From assembly GCF_938020365.1 (NCBI RefSeq), contig NZ_CALIIB010000117.1, positions 1-13,707 of the forward strand: 13,707 nt of DNA, read 5' to 3'. The notes beneath the pieces are model-generated. The model had not been told where the DNA came from, searched no databases, and saw only the letters and a list, made by a program, of their open reading frames with translations. Origin of the DNA: an uncultured Streptococcus sp. Lineage in GTDB: Bacteria; Bacillota; Bacilli; Lactobacillales; Streptococcaceae. This document shows positions 1 through 6,828 of the stretch, in pieces. The position numbers were made by a program, and so were the translations under genes. The number at the start of each line of letters is the position of its first letter. Positions within the stretch are counted from its first letter, which is position 1.

Positions 1-51
1 CAGACGCTCCAAACCGCGCCGAACCGTTTCCACTTCAGGTAATTCAGGCAT
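1..51 (-). CDS. mutM: Formamidopyrimidine-DNA glycosylase, N-terminus (partial)
   Basis: Only the first 17 codons are in the window; the gene runs off the left edge. They read MPELPEVETVRRGLERL, the diagnostic start of the Fpg/MutM family of base-excision-repair glycosylases. In that family Pro2 is the catalytic nucleophile (Schiff base with the damaged sugar) and Glu3 is the catalytic acid; both are present. The enzyme removes oxidised purines such as 8-oxoguanine and nicks the strand. The ATG is preceded by an AAAGGA ribosome binding site. The gene lies 27 bp downstream of the Nudix gene on the same strand and is probably co-transcribed with it. Nothing can be said about the catalytic C-terminal zinc finger from this window. 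Confidence 0.93.
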   Translation of the reverse strand, partial: MPELPEVETVRRGLERL

Positions 52-78
52 AAAGTTCCTTTCTTAGTATTCTCAATA

Positions 79-555
79 TCATAGCCCCATAGCAAAGCTG
101 TCCGAAAAATACTCATCCAGCATCAGGCGGTGTTTATCCGATACATTTTCCAGCTCTGCTATTTCTTCTTTAGAAAAAAAGACTAAACGCAGTGTTTCCT
201 CATTATGAAAATTGGAAATATCAATATTCTCCAATGCCTGCAGTTCATACAGAAAGACAACCGTCTGCACTTTGTCACCATTAGGATAAGATTCATCAAA
301 ATTCGTATAAACATTCAGCAAGCGCTTGGCTTCAACGGCAATGCCTGTCTCTTCGTAAAACTCACGCACGGCTGCTTGCAGAGAAGTCTCCCCGAGCTCC
401 ATAGCTCCTCCAGGAATCGCCCATGTTTTCTTATCGCCTCGTAACTGCAGAAGCACACGGCCGTCCTCGTCTGCTAGAATTCCACCAGCAAAATTCAGAA
501 TAACCTTATCATGCCCCACCTTGGAGCGAATATAGGAAATGTAGTCTTTGTTCAT
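79..555 (-). CDS. Nudix (MutT-like) hydrolase
   Basis: The protein has 158 residues. It contains a complete Nudix box in the form G50-x5-E56-x7-R64-E65-F66-x-E68-E69-x-G71-I72, the magnesium-binding and catalytic loop of enzymes that hydrolyse nucleoside diphosphates linked to another group. The TWAIPGGAMELGE stretch in front of it is typical of the MutT/ADP-ribose-type fold. The substrate cannot be read from the sequence. Placement between era and mutM would fit nucleotide-pool sanitation beside 8-oxoG repair, but that is inference. The start is the ATG at 555 with an AGGA ribosome binding site 8 nt upstream; 56 bp separate it from the end of era. In my recollection many streptococci have mutM directly after era, so this gene may be a lineage-specific insertion in the operon. 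Confidence 0.93.
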   Translation of the reverse strand: MNKDYISYIRSKVGHDKVILNFAGGILADEDGRVLLQLRGDKKTWAIPGGAMELGETSLQAAVREFYEETGIAVEAKRLLNVYTNFDESYPNGDKVQTVVFLYELQALENIDISNFHNEETLRLVFFSKEEIAELENVSDKHRLMLDEYFSDSFAMGL

Positions 556-611
556 TCAATTTTCCTATCTACGATTCAATCAATAATCAGAAATGAACAA
601 TTCTTGCTCTT

Positions 612-1511
612 TTAATATTCCTTCTCATTATAGCCAAAGTCCGCCAAATCCAGCTTCTTGTCTCGCCAGTTTTTCTTGACCTTGACCCAGGTTTCGAGGA
701 AGACCTTATCTCCCAGCATGAGCTCAATATCGCGGCGAGCCATAGAACCGATTTTCTTGAGCATGGAGCCACCTTTACCGATGATAATGCCTTTTTGGCT
801 GTCTCGCTCGACCATGATCGTCGCTCGGATATGGACCTTGTCCGTCTCCTCGTCTCGCTTCATGCTATCAACAACTACCGCAACTGAGTGGGGAATTTCT
901 TCACGAGTCAGGTGTAGAACCTTTTCGCGAATCATTTCTGAAACCAAGAAACGTTCTGGATGGTCGGTAATTTGGTCTTCTGGGAAATATTGAAAACCTT
1001 CCTCCAGATTTTCACTAAGGATATCAATCAGACGGGAAACATTGTTGCCCTGCAGAGCCGAAATCGGAACGATTTCTTTGAAGTCCATCTGCTGACGGAA
1101 ATCATCAATTTGCGCCAAAAGCTGATCCGGATGGACTTTATCAATCTTATTGACCACCAAGATCACTGGCACCTTAGCCGCTTTCAGGCGTTCGATAATC
1201 ATATCATCGCCCTTGCCACGCGGCTCATCTGCCGGTACCATGAAGAGAACCGTGTCCACCTCACGCAGGGTGCTATAGGCAGATTCAACCATAAAATCAC
1301 CTAGAGCAGTCTTGGGCTTATGGATTCCCGGCGTGTCGATAAAGACAATCTGCTCCTTATCCGTCGTATAAATGCCCATAATCTTGTTGCGGGTCGTCTG
1401 AGCCTTGTCACTCATGATGGCAATCTTTTGCCCCATGACATGATTCAAAAAAGTTGATTTGCCGACATTTGGTCGGCCTAAAATGGCTACAAAGCCTGAT
1501 TTAAAAGTCAT
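612..1511 (-). CDS. era: GTPase Era (ribosome assembly)
   Basis: The protein has 299 residues, the normal Era length. It binds GTP and the 3' end of 16S rRNA and acts in maturation of the 30S subunit. The G-domain motifs are all visible: G1 GRPNVGKS at 12-19, G3 DTPG at 59-62, G4 NKID at 121-124 and G5 SAL at 151-153. The C-terminal KH domain carries its GxxG loop as GKGG at 245-248 and ends in the KNWRDKKLDLADFGY tail usual for the family. The ATG has an AAGGA ribosome binding site 8 nt upstream. It starts 15 bp after the dgkA stop, so it is part of the ybeY-dgkA-era transcript. Nothing is missing or unusual. Confidence 0.98.
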   Translation of the reverse strand: MTFKSGFVAILGRPNVGKSTFLNHVMGQKIAIMSDKAQTTRNKIMGIYTTDKEQIVFIDTPGIHKPKTALGDFMVESAYSTLREVDTVLFMVPADEPRGKGDDMIIERLKAAKVPVILVVNKIDKVHPDQLLAQIDDFRQQMDFKEIVPISALQGNNVSRLIDILSENLEEGFQYFPEDQITDHPERFLVSEMIREKVLHLTREEIPHSVAVVVDSMKRDEETDKVHIRATIMVERDSQKGIIIGKGGSMLKKIGSMARRDIELMLGDKVFLETWVKVKKNWRDKKLDLADFGYNEKEY

Positions 1512-1526
1512 TGTTCTATTCCTTCT

Positions 1527-1931
1527 CTAAAAAATAATATCCCACAGTTTTGGCAGAAAAATAATCAAACCTGTTATAACTGCAAAACCAGAAACCACCA
1601 AAACTGCACCAGCTGCCATATCCTTGGCATTCTTTGCCCGCATAGAAAAGTGATAATCACTAGCCAGATCCACAACATTTTCAACAGCTGAATTCATGAT
1701 TTCAAAGGCGATCACCAAAAAGATGCTTAGCAGCAAGAACAGCCACTCCGTCGCTGAAATCCGAAAAATCAAACCTGCAATGATGGCAGCTACAGCTGAA
1801 AGAACATGGCTCCGCATATTCTTTTCTTCCTTAAAAGCTGTGAAAATCCCCGTCAGGGCAAACTCCAAGCTCGATATGACATCTCGATTTTTCCACTTGC
1901 GCTTGTTTTTTTTATTGTCTCGTAAGTCCAT
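1527..1931 (-). CDS. dgkA: Undecaprenol / diacylglycerol kinase, integral membrane
   Basis: The protein has 134 residues with three hydrophobic helices (about 43-59, 61-78 and 108-127) after a basic, cytosolic N-terminus, the layout of Gram-positive DgkA. The family signature E77-IMNSA-x-E84-NVVD88 and the following AKDMAAGAVL stretch are present; the acidic residues coordinate the Mg-ATP. In streptococci and other Gram-positives this enzyme phosphorylates undecaprenol, recycling the lipid carrier of wall synthesis, and it has been linked to acid tolerance in S. mutans. The ATG lies inside the last codons of ybeY (20-nt overlap), indicating translational coupling, and era follows after 15 bp. 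Confidence 0.96.
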   Translation of the reverse strand: MDLRDNKKNKRKWKNRDVISSLEFALTGIFTAFKEEKNMRSHVLSAVAAIIAGLIFRISATEWLFLLLSIFLVIAFEIMNSAVENVVDLASDYHFSMRAKNAKDMAAGAVLVVSGFAVITGLIIFLPKLWDIIF

Positions 1932-2409
1932 AAGCTGTCAAAATTTCTTCCTGTAAGCCAAACATTTCTGCTTCTTCTTCTGGTGTATAATGATCGTAGC
2001 CGTTGATATGCAGAAAACCATGCACCGCCAAAAAGCCCATCTCCCGTTCAAAGCTGTGGCCGTATTCTTCTGCTTGCTCCCGCGCCTTGTCCACCGAAAT
2101 AAAGAGCTCGCCGATATAAGCATCAAAATCCTCCAGCATCTCAGCCAGCTCAGGATTATCCGCCAAGTCTTCCTCGTCAAAGGCAATATCCAGCTCTGGC
2201 TTGTATTCCAAGCTGATGACATCCGTCGGCCGATCTGTGTCTCGGTATTCCAAGTTGAGCTCATGGCTGCGCTCATTGGTCACAAAGGTTACAGCCATTT
2301 CCTTATTTTCTTTGCCCGTCTTTTTAGCCGCAAACTCCAAGATTTCCTGAGTCTGCTTGATGATTTCTTGAGAAACCTGACCGGTTTCATCCACCATTTC
2401 GATATACAT
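1912..2409 (-). CDS. ybeY: Endoribonuclease / rRNA maturation factor YbeY
   Basis: The protein has 165 residues. The hallmark zinc site is HGFLHINGYDH with His130, His134 and His140, and the conserved R56 and PTDVISLEY (family form PTDVLSF) are present. YbeY acts in 16S rRNA 3'-end maturation and ribosome quality control. The start is the ATG at 2409, seven nt after an AAGGCAGG ribosome binding site. It is the first gene of the ybeY-dgkA-era transcript and overlaps dgkA by 20 nt. An extended -10 promoter lies just upstream. In many Firmicutes phoH precedes ybeY; here a tRNA gene and its terminator do. Confidence 0.97.
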   Translation of the reverse strand: MYIEMVDETGQVSQEIIKQTQEILEFAAKKTGKENKEMAVTFVTNERSHELNLEYRDTDRPTDVISLEYKPELDIAFDEEDLADNPELAEMLEDFDAYIGELFISVDKAREQAEEYGHSFEREMGFLAVHGFLHINGYDHYTPEEEAEMFGLQEEILTAYGLTRQ

Positions 2410-2438
2410 ATTTTACCTGCCTTGCTAATATTACTTTT

Positions 2439-2447
2439 ATTATATCA
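2439..2447 (-). promoter_or_regulatory. Extended -10 promoter for ybeY-dgkA-era
   Basis: On the minus strand the sequence reads TGATATAAT, a perfect TATAAT (2439-2444) with the TGn extension. No convincing -35 is present (CTCTCA at the 17-bp position), as is common for extended -10 promoters in streptococci. Transcription would start near 2432, giving a leader of about 22 nt carrying only the ribosome binding site. Confidence 0.7.
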
Positions 2448-2512
2448 TATTTGGGCGCCTATGAGAGCCACAAGCATTGCATTTAAACGAGGAGAAATCC
2501 TAATTTAAAACC

Positions 2513-2537
2513 AAAAAAGGCTGAGAAAATCTCAACC
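2513..2537 (-). terminator. Rho-independent terminator of tRNA-Thr
   Basis: On the minus strand a 7-bp stem GGTTGAG/CTCAGCC (one G-T pair) with loop ATTTT is followed at once by six T. It lies 12 bp beyond the tRNA 3' end and separates the tRNA from the ybeY transcript. Confidence 0.88.
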
Positions 2538-2548
2538 TCCTTATCTAG

Positions 2549-2621
2549 TGCTAATTGCCGGGATCGAACCGGCGACCTCATCCTTACCATGGATGCGCTC
2601 TGCCTACTGAGCTAAATCAGC
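2549..2621 (-). tRNA. tRNA-Thr (anticodon GGT)
   Basis: The 73-nt cloverleaf folds completely: acceptor GCTGATT/AATTAGC with one G-T pair and discriminator A; D arm with TAGCTCAGTAGGCAGAGC; anticodon stem CATCC/GGATG around the loop ATGGTAA with anticodon GGT; T arm GCCGG-TTCGATC-CCGGC. GGT reads the threonine codons ACC and ACU. The terminal CCA is not encoded (CTA follows), so it must be added by the CCA-adding enzyme. It has its own promoter and terminator. Confidence 0.97.
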
Positions 2622-2625
2622 ATTA

Positions 2626-2651
2626 CCTATCTACTATATCATGTAGATAGG
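2626..2651. repeat. Inverted repeat over the tRNA-Thr promoter
   Basis: Perfect 9-bp arms CCTATCTAC (2626-2634) and GTAGATAGG (2643-2651) with an 8-bp centre. It covers the promoter spacer, the -10 and the likely start site. It has no T-run on either strand, so it is not a terminator. It is either an operator-like site or chance. Confidence 0.7.
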
Positions 2652-2661
2652 CACTTGTCAA
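2633..2661 (-). promoter_or_regulatory. Strong promoter of tRNA-Thr
   Basis: On the minus strand a perfect -35 TTGACA (2656-2661), a 17-bp spacer and a -10 TATAGT (2633-2638) with a TGn extension. The start site would be near 2626, only about 5 nt before the mature tRNA end. The spacer and -10 are embedded in a perfect 9-bp-arm inverted repeat (2626-2651). Confidence 0.9.
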
Positions 2662-2670
2662 TATTCTTTC

Positions 2671-3240
2671 TCACTTTTTTGCGAAATATTGGTCTCTGGT
2701 CAGATAGTAATGCAGCCGCGTCACTATGCGCCCTTCCTCATGCTTGTCCAAGGCTGCGTAAGGCTCTTCGTGCGAAAAGATCATGCCTGACTTTTGCATG
2801 ACACGACCAGAGGCAGGATTGTAGATATCATGTAAGGCCACCAATTTGTTCATGCCGATTTCCTCAAAAGCCAGCTCAAGCACCGCCCGATTGGCCTCAG
2901 TCGTGTAGCCCTGATTCCAGTATTTTTTATGGATCACATAGCCGATAGCTGCCGTTTTCAAATCCAAGCGGATCTTATGCATGTCAATCGTCCCGATAAA
3001 GTCGCCAGTCTCCTTCAGCTCAATGCCCCAGCGCCCCAAAGGATTCGCCAAGTAAAACAAGGCAATATTATTGCGGGTTTCCTCTAAATTTTTGTTGGTT
3101 GCAAAGGTATAGCGAACATTCTCCTCGTCTGAAGCATATTCAAACATGGCTGGAGCGTCATCCAAAGTCACTGGACGCAAGATCAATCGTTCCGTCTCAA
3201 TTCTGGAATGCTGGCTCAGCTTAACATAAATATTTTCCAT
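2671..3240 (-). CDS. GNAT acetyltransferase, RimJ/RimL type
   Basis: The protein has 189 residues. It opens with the pattern ETERLILRPVTLDDAPAMFEY (from residue 15) typical of the Acetyltransf_3 / RimJ-RimL branch of the GNAT fold. The acetyl-CoA binding region is AIGYVIHKKYWNQGYTTEA (98-116), with the Q-x-x-G-x-G/A-type loop as QGYTTEA, followed by the NPASGRVMQKSGM motif in which N141 and S144 are conserved. These enzymes transfer acetyl groups from acetyl-CoA to protein N-termini or small amines; the substrate here is unknown. The start is the ATG at 3240 with an excellent AGGAGG ribosome binding site 5 nt upstream. It has its own promoter, and the stop lies only 9 bp before the tRNA -35, so read-through into the tRNA is possible. 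Confidence 0.92.
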   Translation of the reverse strand: MENIYVKLSQHSRIETERLILRPVTLDDAPAMFEYASDEENVRYTFATNKNLEETRNNIALFYLANPLGRWGIELKETGDFIGTIDMHKIRLDLKTAAIGYVIHKKYWNQGYTTEANRAVLELAFEEIGMNKLVALHDIYNPASGRVMQKSGMIFSHEEPYAALDKHEEGRIVTRLHYYLTRDQYFAKK

Positions 3241-3264
3241 CTCTTCCTCCTAATTTTTCTTAAC

Positions 3265-3293
3265 AGAATAGCATAATTCCCCGTCTAAAACAA
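3265..3293 (-). promoter_or_regulatory. Promoter of the GNAT gene
   Basis: On the minus strand: -35 TTGTTT (3288-3293), 17-bp spacer, -10 TATTCT (3265-3270) with a TGn extension (TGCTATTCT). It lies about 25 bp upstream of the GNAT start codon and is back-to-back with the ald promoter. Confidence 0.7.
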
Positions 3294-3304
3294 TCCTTTT
3301 TTTC

Positions 3305-3333
3305 TTGCTTTTTGCGATAGTTTCCTTTAAAAT
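3305..3333 (+). promoter_or_regulatory. Promoter of ald
   Basis: -35 TTGCTT (3305-3310), exact 17-bp spacer, -10 TAAAAT (3328-3333). The predicted start near 3340 gives a leader of about 75 nt before the ald start codon, longer than any other leader in the window. Confidence 0.7.
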
Positions 3334-3351
3334 GAAAACATCACAATAATC

Positions 3352-3361
3352 GACCTAGGTC
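3352..3361. repeat. 10-bp perfect palindrome in the ald leader
   Basis: GACCTAGGTC is self-complementary and sits just downstream of the predicted ald transcription start. The sequence CTAGG inside it can instead pair with CCTAG at about 3389, forming a weak stem with a 25-nt loop. Either an operator or a leader RNA element is possible; neither is proven. Confidence 0.45.
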
Positions 3362-3415
3362 CCTTTGTAGCCCTGCATTCGGAGAGCCTAGCGTTAGAAA
3401 AAGGAGTAAAGCTCT

Positions 3416-4528
3416 ATGTTAATCGGAATTCCAAAAGAAATTAAAAATAATGAAAATCGCGTTGCCCTGACGCCAGCTGGTGTGCACAGCCTTGTAGGAA
3501 AAGGCCATCAGGTGCTGATCGAAACAAATGCTGGACTTGGATCTGGCTTCGCAGATGCAGACTATGAAAAGCAAGGTGCAAAAATCGTTGCCACTGCTGC
3601 TGAAGCTTGGGCAGCTGAGTTGGTTGTAAAGGTTAAAGAACCGCTGGAAGCTGAGTACCAATTCTTGCGCGACGACCTCCTACTCTTCACTTACCTGCAC
3701 ATGGCCGCTGCTCCCGAATTAGCCCAAGCTATGGTCACTGCTAAAACTACTGGGGTAGCCTACGAGACTGTACGTGACGGACAAGGGCAACTACCACTCT
3801 TAGTACCTATGAGTGAGGTTGCTGGCCGTATGGCGGTTCAAATCGGAGCGCATTTCCTAACCAAGCAAACAGGTGGCTCTGGCGTTCTCCTTGGCGGTGT
3901 ACCAGGAGTGCCAAAAGGTAAAGTCACCATCATCGGAGGCGGTGTTGTAGGAACTCATGCAGCCCGTATCGCTCTGGGACTAGGCGCTCAAGTTACGATT
4001 CTCGATATTAGCGCCAAACGTCTATCCGTACTGGAAGAAGTCTTTGGCAATCAAATCCAAACCCTCATGTCCAATCCATTTAACATTGAGGCAAGCGTCC
4101 GCGAAGCAGATGTCGTGATTGGAGCTGTGCTCATTCCTGGTGCTAAGGCACCAAAACTGGTGACTGACGATATGGTGAAGCAAATGCGCCCTGGTTCTGT
4201 CATTGTTGACGTGGCTGTTGACCAAGGTGGCGTTATCGAGACTGCTGACCGCGTGACCACCCATGATGAGCCAGTTTATGAGAAACACGGTGTCCTCCAC
4301 TATGCGGTAGCCAATATCCCTGGTGCCGTGGCTCGCACTTCTACCATCGCCCTGACCAATGTCACCCTTCCTTATATCGAAGCGCTGGCTGGCAAAGGCT
4401 TCAAACAAGCTATTGCAGACGACGCTGGATTGCGTGAAGGTGTCACAACCTATCACGGTCACATCACTAGCCAACCTGTTGCAGAAGGCTTGAACCTTGA
4501 TTACACTTCTATTGACGAACTTGTCTAA
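3416..4528 (+). CDS. ald: Alanine dehydrogenase
   Basis: The protein has 370 residues, the usual length. It catalyses the reversible NAD-dependent conversion of L-alanine and water to pyruvate and ammonia in the cytosol, linking amino acid nitrogen to central carbon. The opening MLIGIPKEIKNNENRVALTP and the key residues of the family are visible: R15 and K74 (pyruvate/alanine binding), H95 in YLHMA (catalytic), D197 in VTILDIS (NAD ribose) and D269 in VDVAVDQGG (catalytic). The Rossmann loop is GGGVVGTHAA (174-183). The ATG has an AAGGAG ribosome binding site 9 nt upstream. The gene stands alone, with its own promoter and terminator. By eye it is more GC-rich than the flanking unknown genes, as expected for a well expressed metabolic gene. 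Confidence 0.97.
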   Translation: MLIGIPKEIKNNENRVALTPAGVHSLVGKGHQVLIETNAGLGSGFADADYEKQGAKIVATAAEAWAAELVVKVKEPLEAEYQFLRDDLLLFTYLHMAAAPELAQAMVTAKTTGVAYETVRDGQGQLPLLVPMSEVAGRMAVQIGAHFLTKQTGGSGVLLGGVPGVPKGKVTIIGGGVVGTHAARIALGLGAQVTILDISAKRLSVLEEVFGNQIQTLMSNPFNIEASVREADVVIGAVLIPGAKAPKLVTDDMVKQMRPGSVIVDVAVDQGGVIETADRVTTHDEPVYEKHGVLHYAVANIPGAVARTSTIALTNVTLPYIEALAGKGFKQAIADDAGLREGVTTYHGHITSQPVAEGLNLDYTSIDELV

Positions 4529-4548
4529 TCATTTTTCTGTTCTATACA

Positions 4549-4586
4549 AAACCCGAAGGAACTTCTAGTCCTTCGGGTTTCATTTG
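4549..4586 (+). terminator. Terminator hairpin after ald
   Basis: A perfect 12-bp stem AAACCCGAAGGA/TCCTTCGGGTTT (4549-4560 and 4569-4580) with an 8-nt loop, followed by a T-rich tail. On the minus strand the same stem is followed by TTTTG, so it may also stop the convergent ABC operon, for which I see no other terminator between 4587 and 4716. Confidence 0.85.
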
Positions 4587-4716
4587 TCTTAAATTTGAAT
4601 TTAGTATCACGCTGCCATCCATTTAGACAGGATCAACATTGCTCCAAATCATTAAATTATCAAGTATATTACTCTTTAATAGACATTTTACAAGAAGTAT
4701 CTAATGCCAGTGATTC

Positions 4717-5277
4717 CTATTCCTGACTAGGCTCTTCTTTCTGGTAAAAGTTCATCCCAACCTCCGTATCCTCGACCAGAATATCATCAGTCTGCCCCAA
4801 CAGCAGCAAAGCGATGTAAAAGTCACCAACACAGCCCGCTGCATGAATACTAGCTAGAGGCATGTAGAGAGTTGAACTGAGCAAGCCCAGCATGGCCAAT
4901 AAGGTCAGAAGCAGGCTAATCAAAACAAAGGGTGCCAAACCAATGACCAAGAAGTCCTTACGATTGTAAAAAGTTCCTGGACTAGTCGCATAAGCCATCC
5001 CATTTTTAAAACCAAACTTGACCTTGGCTTTTCCTTTACCAAAAAACTTGAAGAAGAAACCGTGGATGTACTCATGGATGACGACAAGGATAAAGGTAAA
5101 AATTAACAAGTAGGCCAGATCTAGACCCGAAAAATCATAATGATCGGCTCGGAAGATTAGCTGGGTCAATTTTGCAAAAAGCATGGAGAAAGGAAAAATC
5201 AGCAAGAGCCCCGCTACATTTAGACCGATTGCATATTTCTTTTCTTCCATAAAGTTGATTTTTTTAATAAGTTTCAT
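4717..5277 (-). CDS. Membrane zinc metalloprotease, DUF3267-like
   Basis: The protein has 186 residues, with a hydrophobic helix at about 19-41, a second at 54-70 that contains the zinc-protease motif H68-E69-Y-I-H72, and two more at 109-132 and 143-161. The late AGCVGDFYIALLLL segment supplies an acidic residue (D152) that could be the third zinc ligand. This layout matches the DUF3267 'putative zincin peptidase' family as I know it; the substrate is unknown. The start is the ATG at 5277 with a GGAGG ribosome binding site about 8 nt upstream, 13 bp after the permease stop. As the last gene of an XRE-ABC operon it may process or clear a transported or damaged membrane product, which is inference. 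Confidence 0.82.
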   Translation of the reverse strand: MKLIKKINFMEEKKYAIGLNVAGLLLIFPFSMLFAKLTQLIFRADHYDFSGLDLAYLLIFTFILVVIHEYIHGFFFKFFGKGKAKVKFGFKNGMAYATSPGTFYNRKDFLVIGLAPFVLISLLLTLLAMLGLLSSTLYMPLASIHAAGCVGDFYIALLLLGQTDDILVEDTEVGMNFYQKEEPSQE

Positions 5278-5290
5278 AAAAGCTCCTCCA

Positions 5291-5983
5291 TCATTTTCGA
5301 CCTTTACTCAAGACATAGGTGCTTGCACTGATAAAAATAAGAAGCCAAATCACCAAATTAGAGAAATCTTCAATTTTAAATGAGTAGTCTCCTGTTTCAA
5401 AGAAGTTGATAAATGGATTCATAAAAGTAAAACGTAGAATATGCTGTATTGTTTTATCAAAGCTAGCAAATAGAGGTAAGAAACTGATCAGCAACAGCGG
5501 AAATAAACTATAAACCTGAGCTTGAGATTGTGTCTTGGAAATACCACCAATAAAAAGATTGATTAAAAGGATAATAACAATAATGAAGAGATTGATCAAA
5601 AGATAGACAGGCCATTTGCCAGACAGGTCTACATGCAAATAATATGGGAAAAAAAGCAAGGCAAAGACTGTAAATAGGAAGGGATAAACCAGCATGGATA
5701 AGAGGTATTCAGTAGAACGAACCCCGCTCAACATCAAGGTTTTTAGATTACGCTTTTCCTTGTCCTCTGCCATCATAATAGACACCATGTAGCCGCCACT
5801 CATAGCAAAGGCCATAGGCAGGATCATTTTCAATAGTCCTTGACCTGCATTGCCATTCTTATTTAAAATCATATTGTACAAAAAGAGGAGGCCAAAGGGT
5901 AGCAAGACGGATATAAGCAAAGAAGAATTTGTCAATAAAATCTGAGTACGCAGCCATGTGAGAGCTTTAATTTTTTTATACAT
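5291..5983 (-). CDS. ABC transporter permease (ABC-2 type)
   Basis: The protein has 230 residues with about six membrane helices (roughly 20-37, 52-71, 94-113, 124-146, 157-173 and 207-224), the pattern of single-domain ABC-2 permeases. The cytoplasmic loop after helix 2 reads AEDKEKRNLKTLMLSG (72-87), the segment that docks on the ATPase in this class (family form ExExGTxexLl). It starts inside the ATPase gene (8-nt overlap, ATGTATAA), with GGAG 9 nt upstream of the ATG, so the two are translationally coupled and form the transporter. Such pairs usually export peptides, antibiotics or lipids; no substrate can be read here. Confidence 0.88.
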   Translation of the reverse strand: MYKKIKALTWLRTQILLTNSSLLISVLLPFGLLFLYNMILNKNGNAGQGLLKMILPMAFAMSGGYMVSIMMAEDKEKRNLKTLMLSGVRSTEYLLSMLVYPFLFTVFALLFFPYYLHVDLSGKWPVYLLINLFIIVIILLINLFIGGISKTQSQAQVYSLFPLLLISFLPLFASFDKTIQHILRFTFMNPFINFFETGDYSFKIEDFSNLVIWLLIFISASTYVLSKGRK

Positions 5984-6809
5984 CTAGTTTTTCTCCTGTT
6001 AATTGAATAAAGATTTCTTCTAATGTAGGTTCGCAAGAATGTACTGTAATAGCTAATTTTAGGTCTTTTGTAGCCAATTCTGAGAATGAAATTTGCTCGG
6101 TTTCTCCATTTTCATAGCTAATTTTAACTTTCTTGGCTGTGTTATATTTTTGAATAATAGCTTTCGGCTCGCCATATTCTACTAATACTCCCTTATTTAG
6201 CAGGGCCAGTCGATCACAAAGGACGCTAGCCTCATGCATATCATGCGTCGTCAGAAAAATGGTTGTTCCCTTTTTCTTCAGCTCAAGCAAAAGCTCATGA
6301 ATTACCTTGGAAGTACGAGGATCAAGCCCACTCGTTGGCTCATCCAAGAATAAGACCTCAGGATTATTTAAAAGAGCCCGAGCTAGAAACATCCGCTGCT
6401 TCATACCTGTCGAAAGTTTTTCTGCTACAATATTTTTGCTCTCTAACAAACCAACCTGCTCTAAAACTTCATCTATCCGTTCATTTTTTAAACCGTATAA
6501 TTTCGCATATATCTGCAAGTTTTTATAGAGAGTCATCTTCTCATAAAAGCCACTTGTATCAGATACTAGGCCAATTTTCACCAAATCCTGAGCATTAATA
6601 GCATCTGAAGCTTTACCAAGGATTTTACTTTGACCATTATCGGCATCAAGCTGGCCTGTCAGGATATTAATTAAGGTTGTTTTTCCCGAGCCAGATGGTC
6701 CTAAAAATCCGAAAATTTCTCCTTGATTGATATGAAAATTAATCCGTTCTAAAGCTTTTTTCTCTCCAAAACTTTTAGAAATATTCTCTACTTGAATCAC
6801 TTGTGACAT
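5976..6809 (-). CDS. ABC transporter ATP-binding protein
   Basis: The protein has 277 residues from the ATG at 6809, chosen because it has an AGAGG ribosome binding site and starts 19 bp after the DUF3169-like gene. The longer reading frame begins 30 codons earlier, inside that gene, and has no family similarity there. Walker A is GPSGSGKT (37-44), the signature LSTGMKQR (132-139), Walker B VLFLDEP (152-158), D-loop SGLD and H-loop His189. The usual Q-loop glutamine is replaced: the segment reads LVSDTSGFYEKMT (81-93), a variant seen in exporters of the bacitracin/lantibiotic type (often 'TETPGLYE'). A C-terminal domain of about 60 residues follows. It energises the permease encoded next. Confidence 0.95.
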   Translation of the reverse strand: MSQVIQVENISKSFGEKKALERINFHINQGEIFGFLGPSGSGKTTLINILTGQLDADNGQSKILGKASDAINAQDLVKIGLVSDTSGFYEKMTLYKNLQIYAKLYGLKNERIDEVLEQVGLLESKNIVAEKLSTGMKQRMFLARALLNNPEVLFLDEPTSGLDPRTSKVIHELLLELKKKGTTIFLTTHDMHEASVLCDRLALLNKGVLVEYGEPKAIIQKYNTAKKVKISYENGETEQISFSELATKDLKLAITVHSCEPTLEEIFIQLTGEKLDV

Positions 6810-6828
6810 AAGGCCTCTTCTCACTTTC

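Noticed and set aside
658..1304. Plus-strand open frames opposite era
   Set aside because: They are shadows of era, whose full set of GTPase and KH motifs is on the minus strand.
3334..3415. T-box or known riboswitch in the ald leader
   Set aside because: The leader is too short and lacks the T-box TGGNACCGCG sequence; pairing potential is only 5-7 bp.
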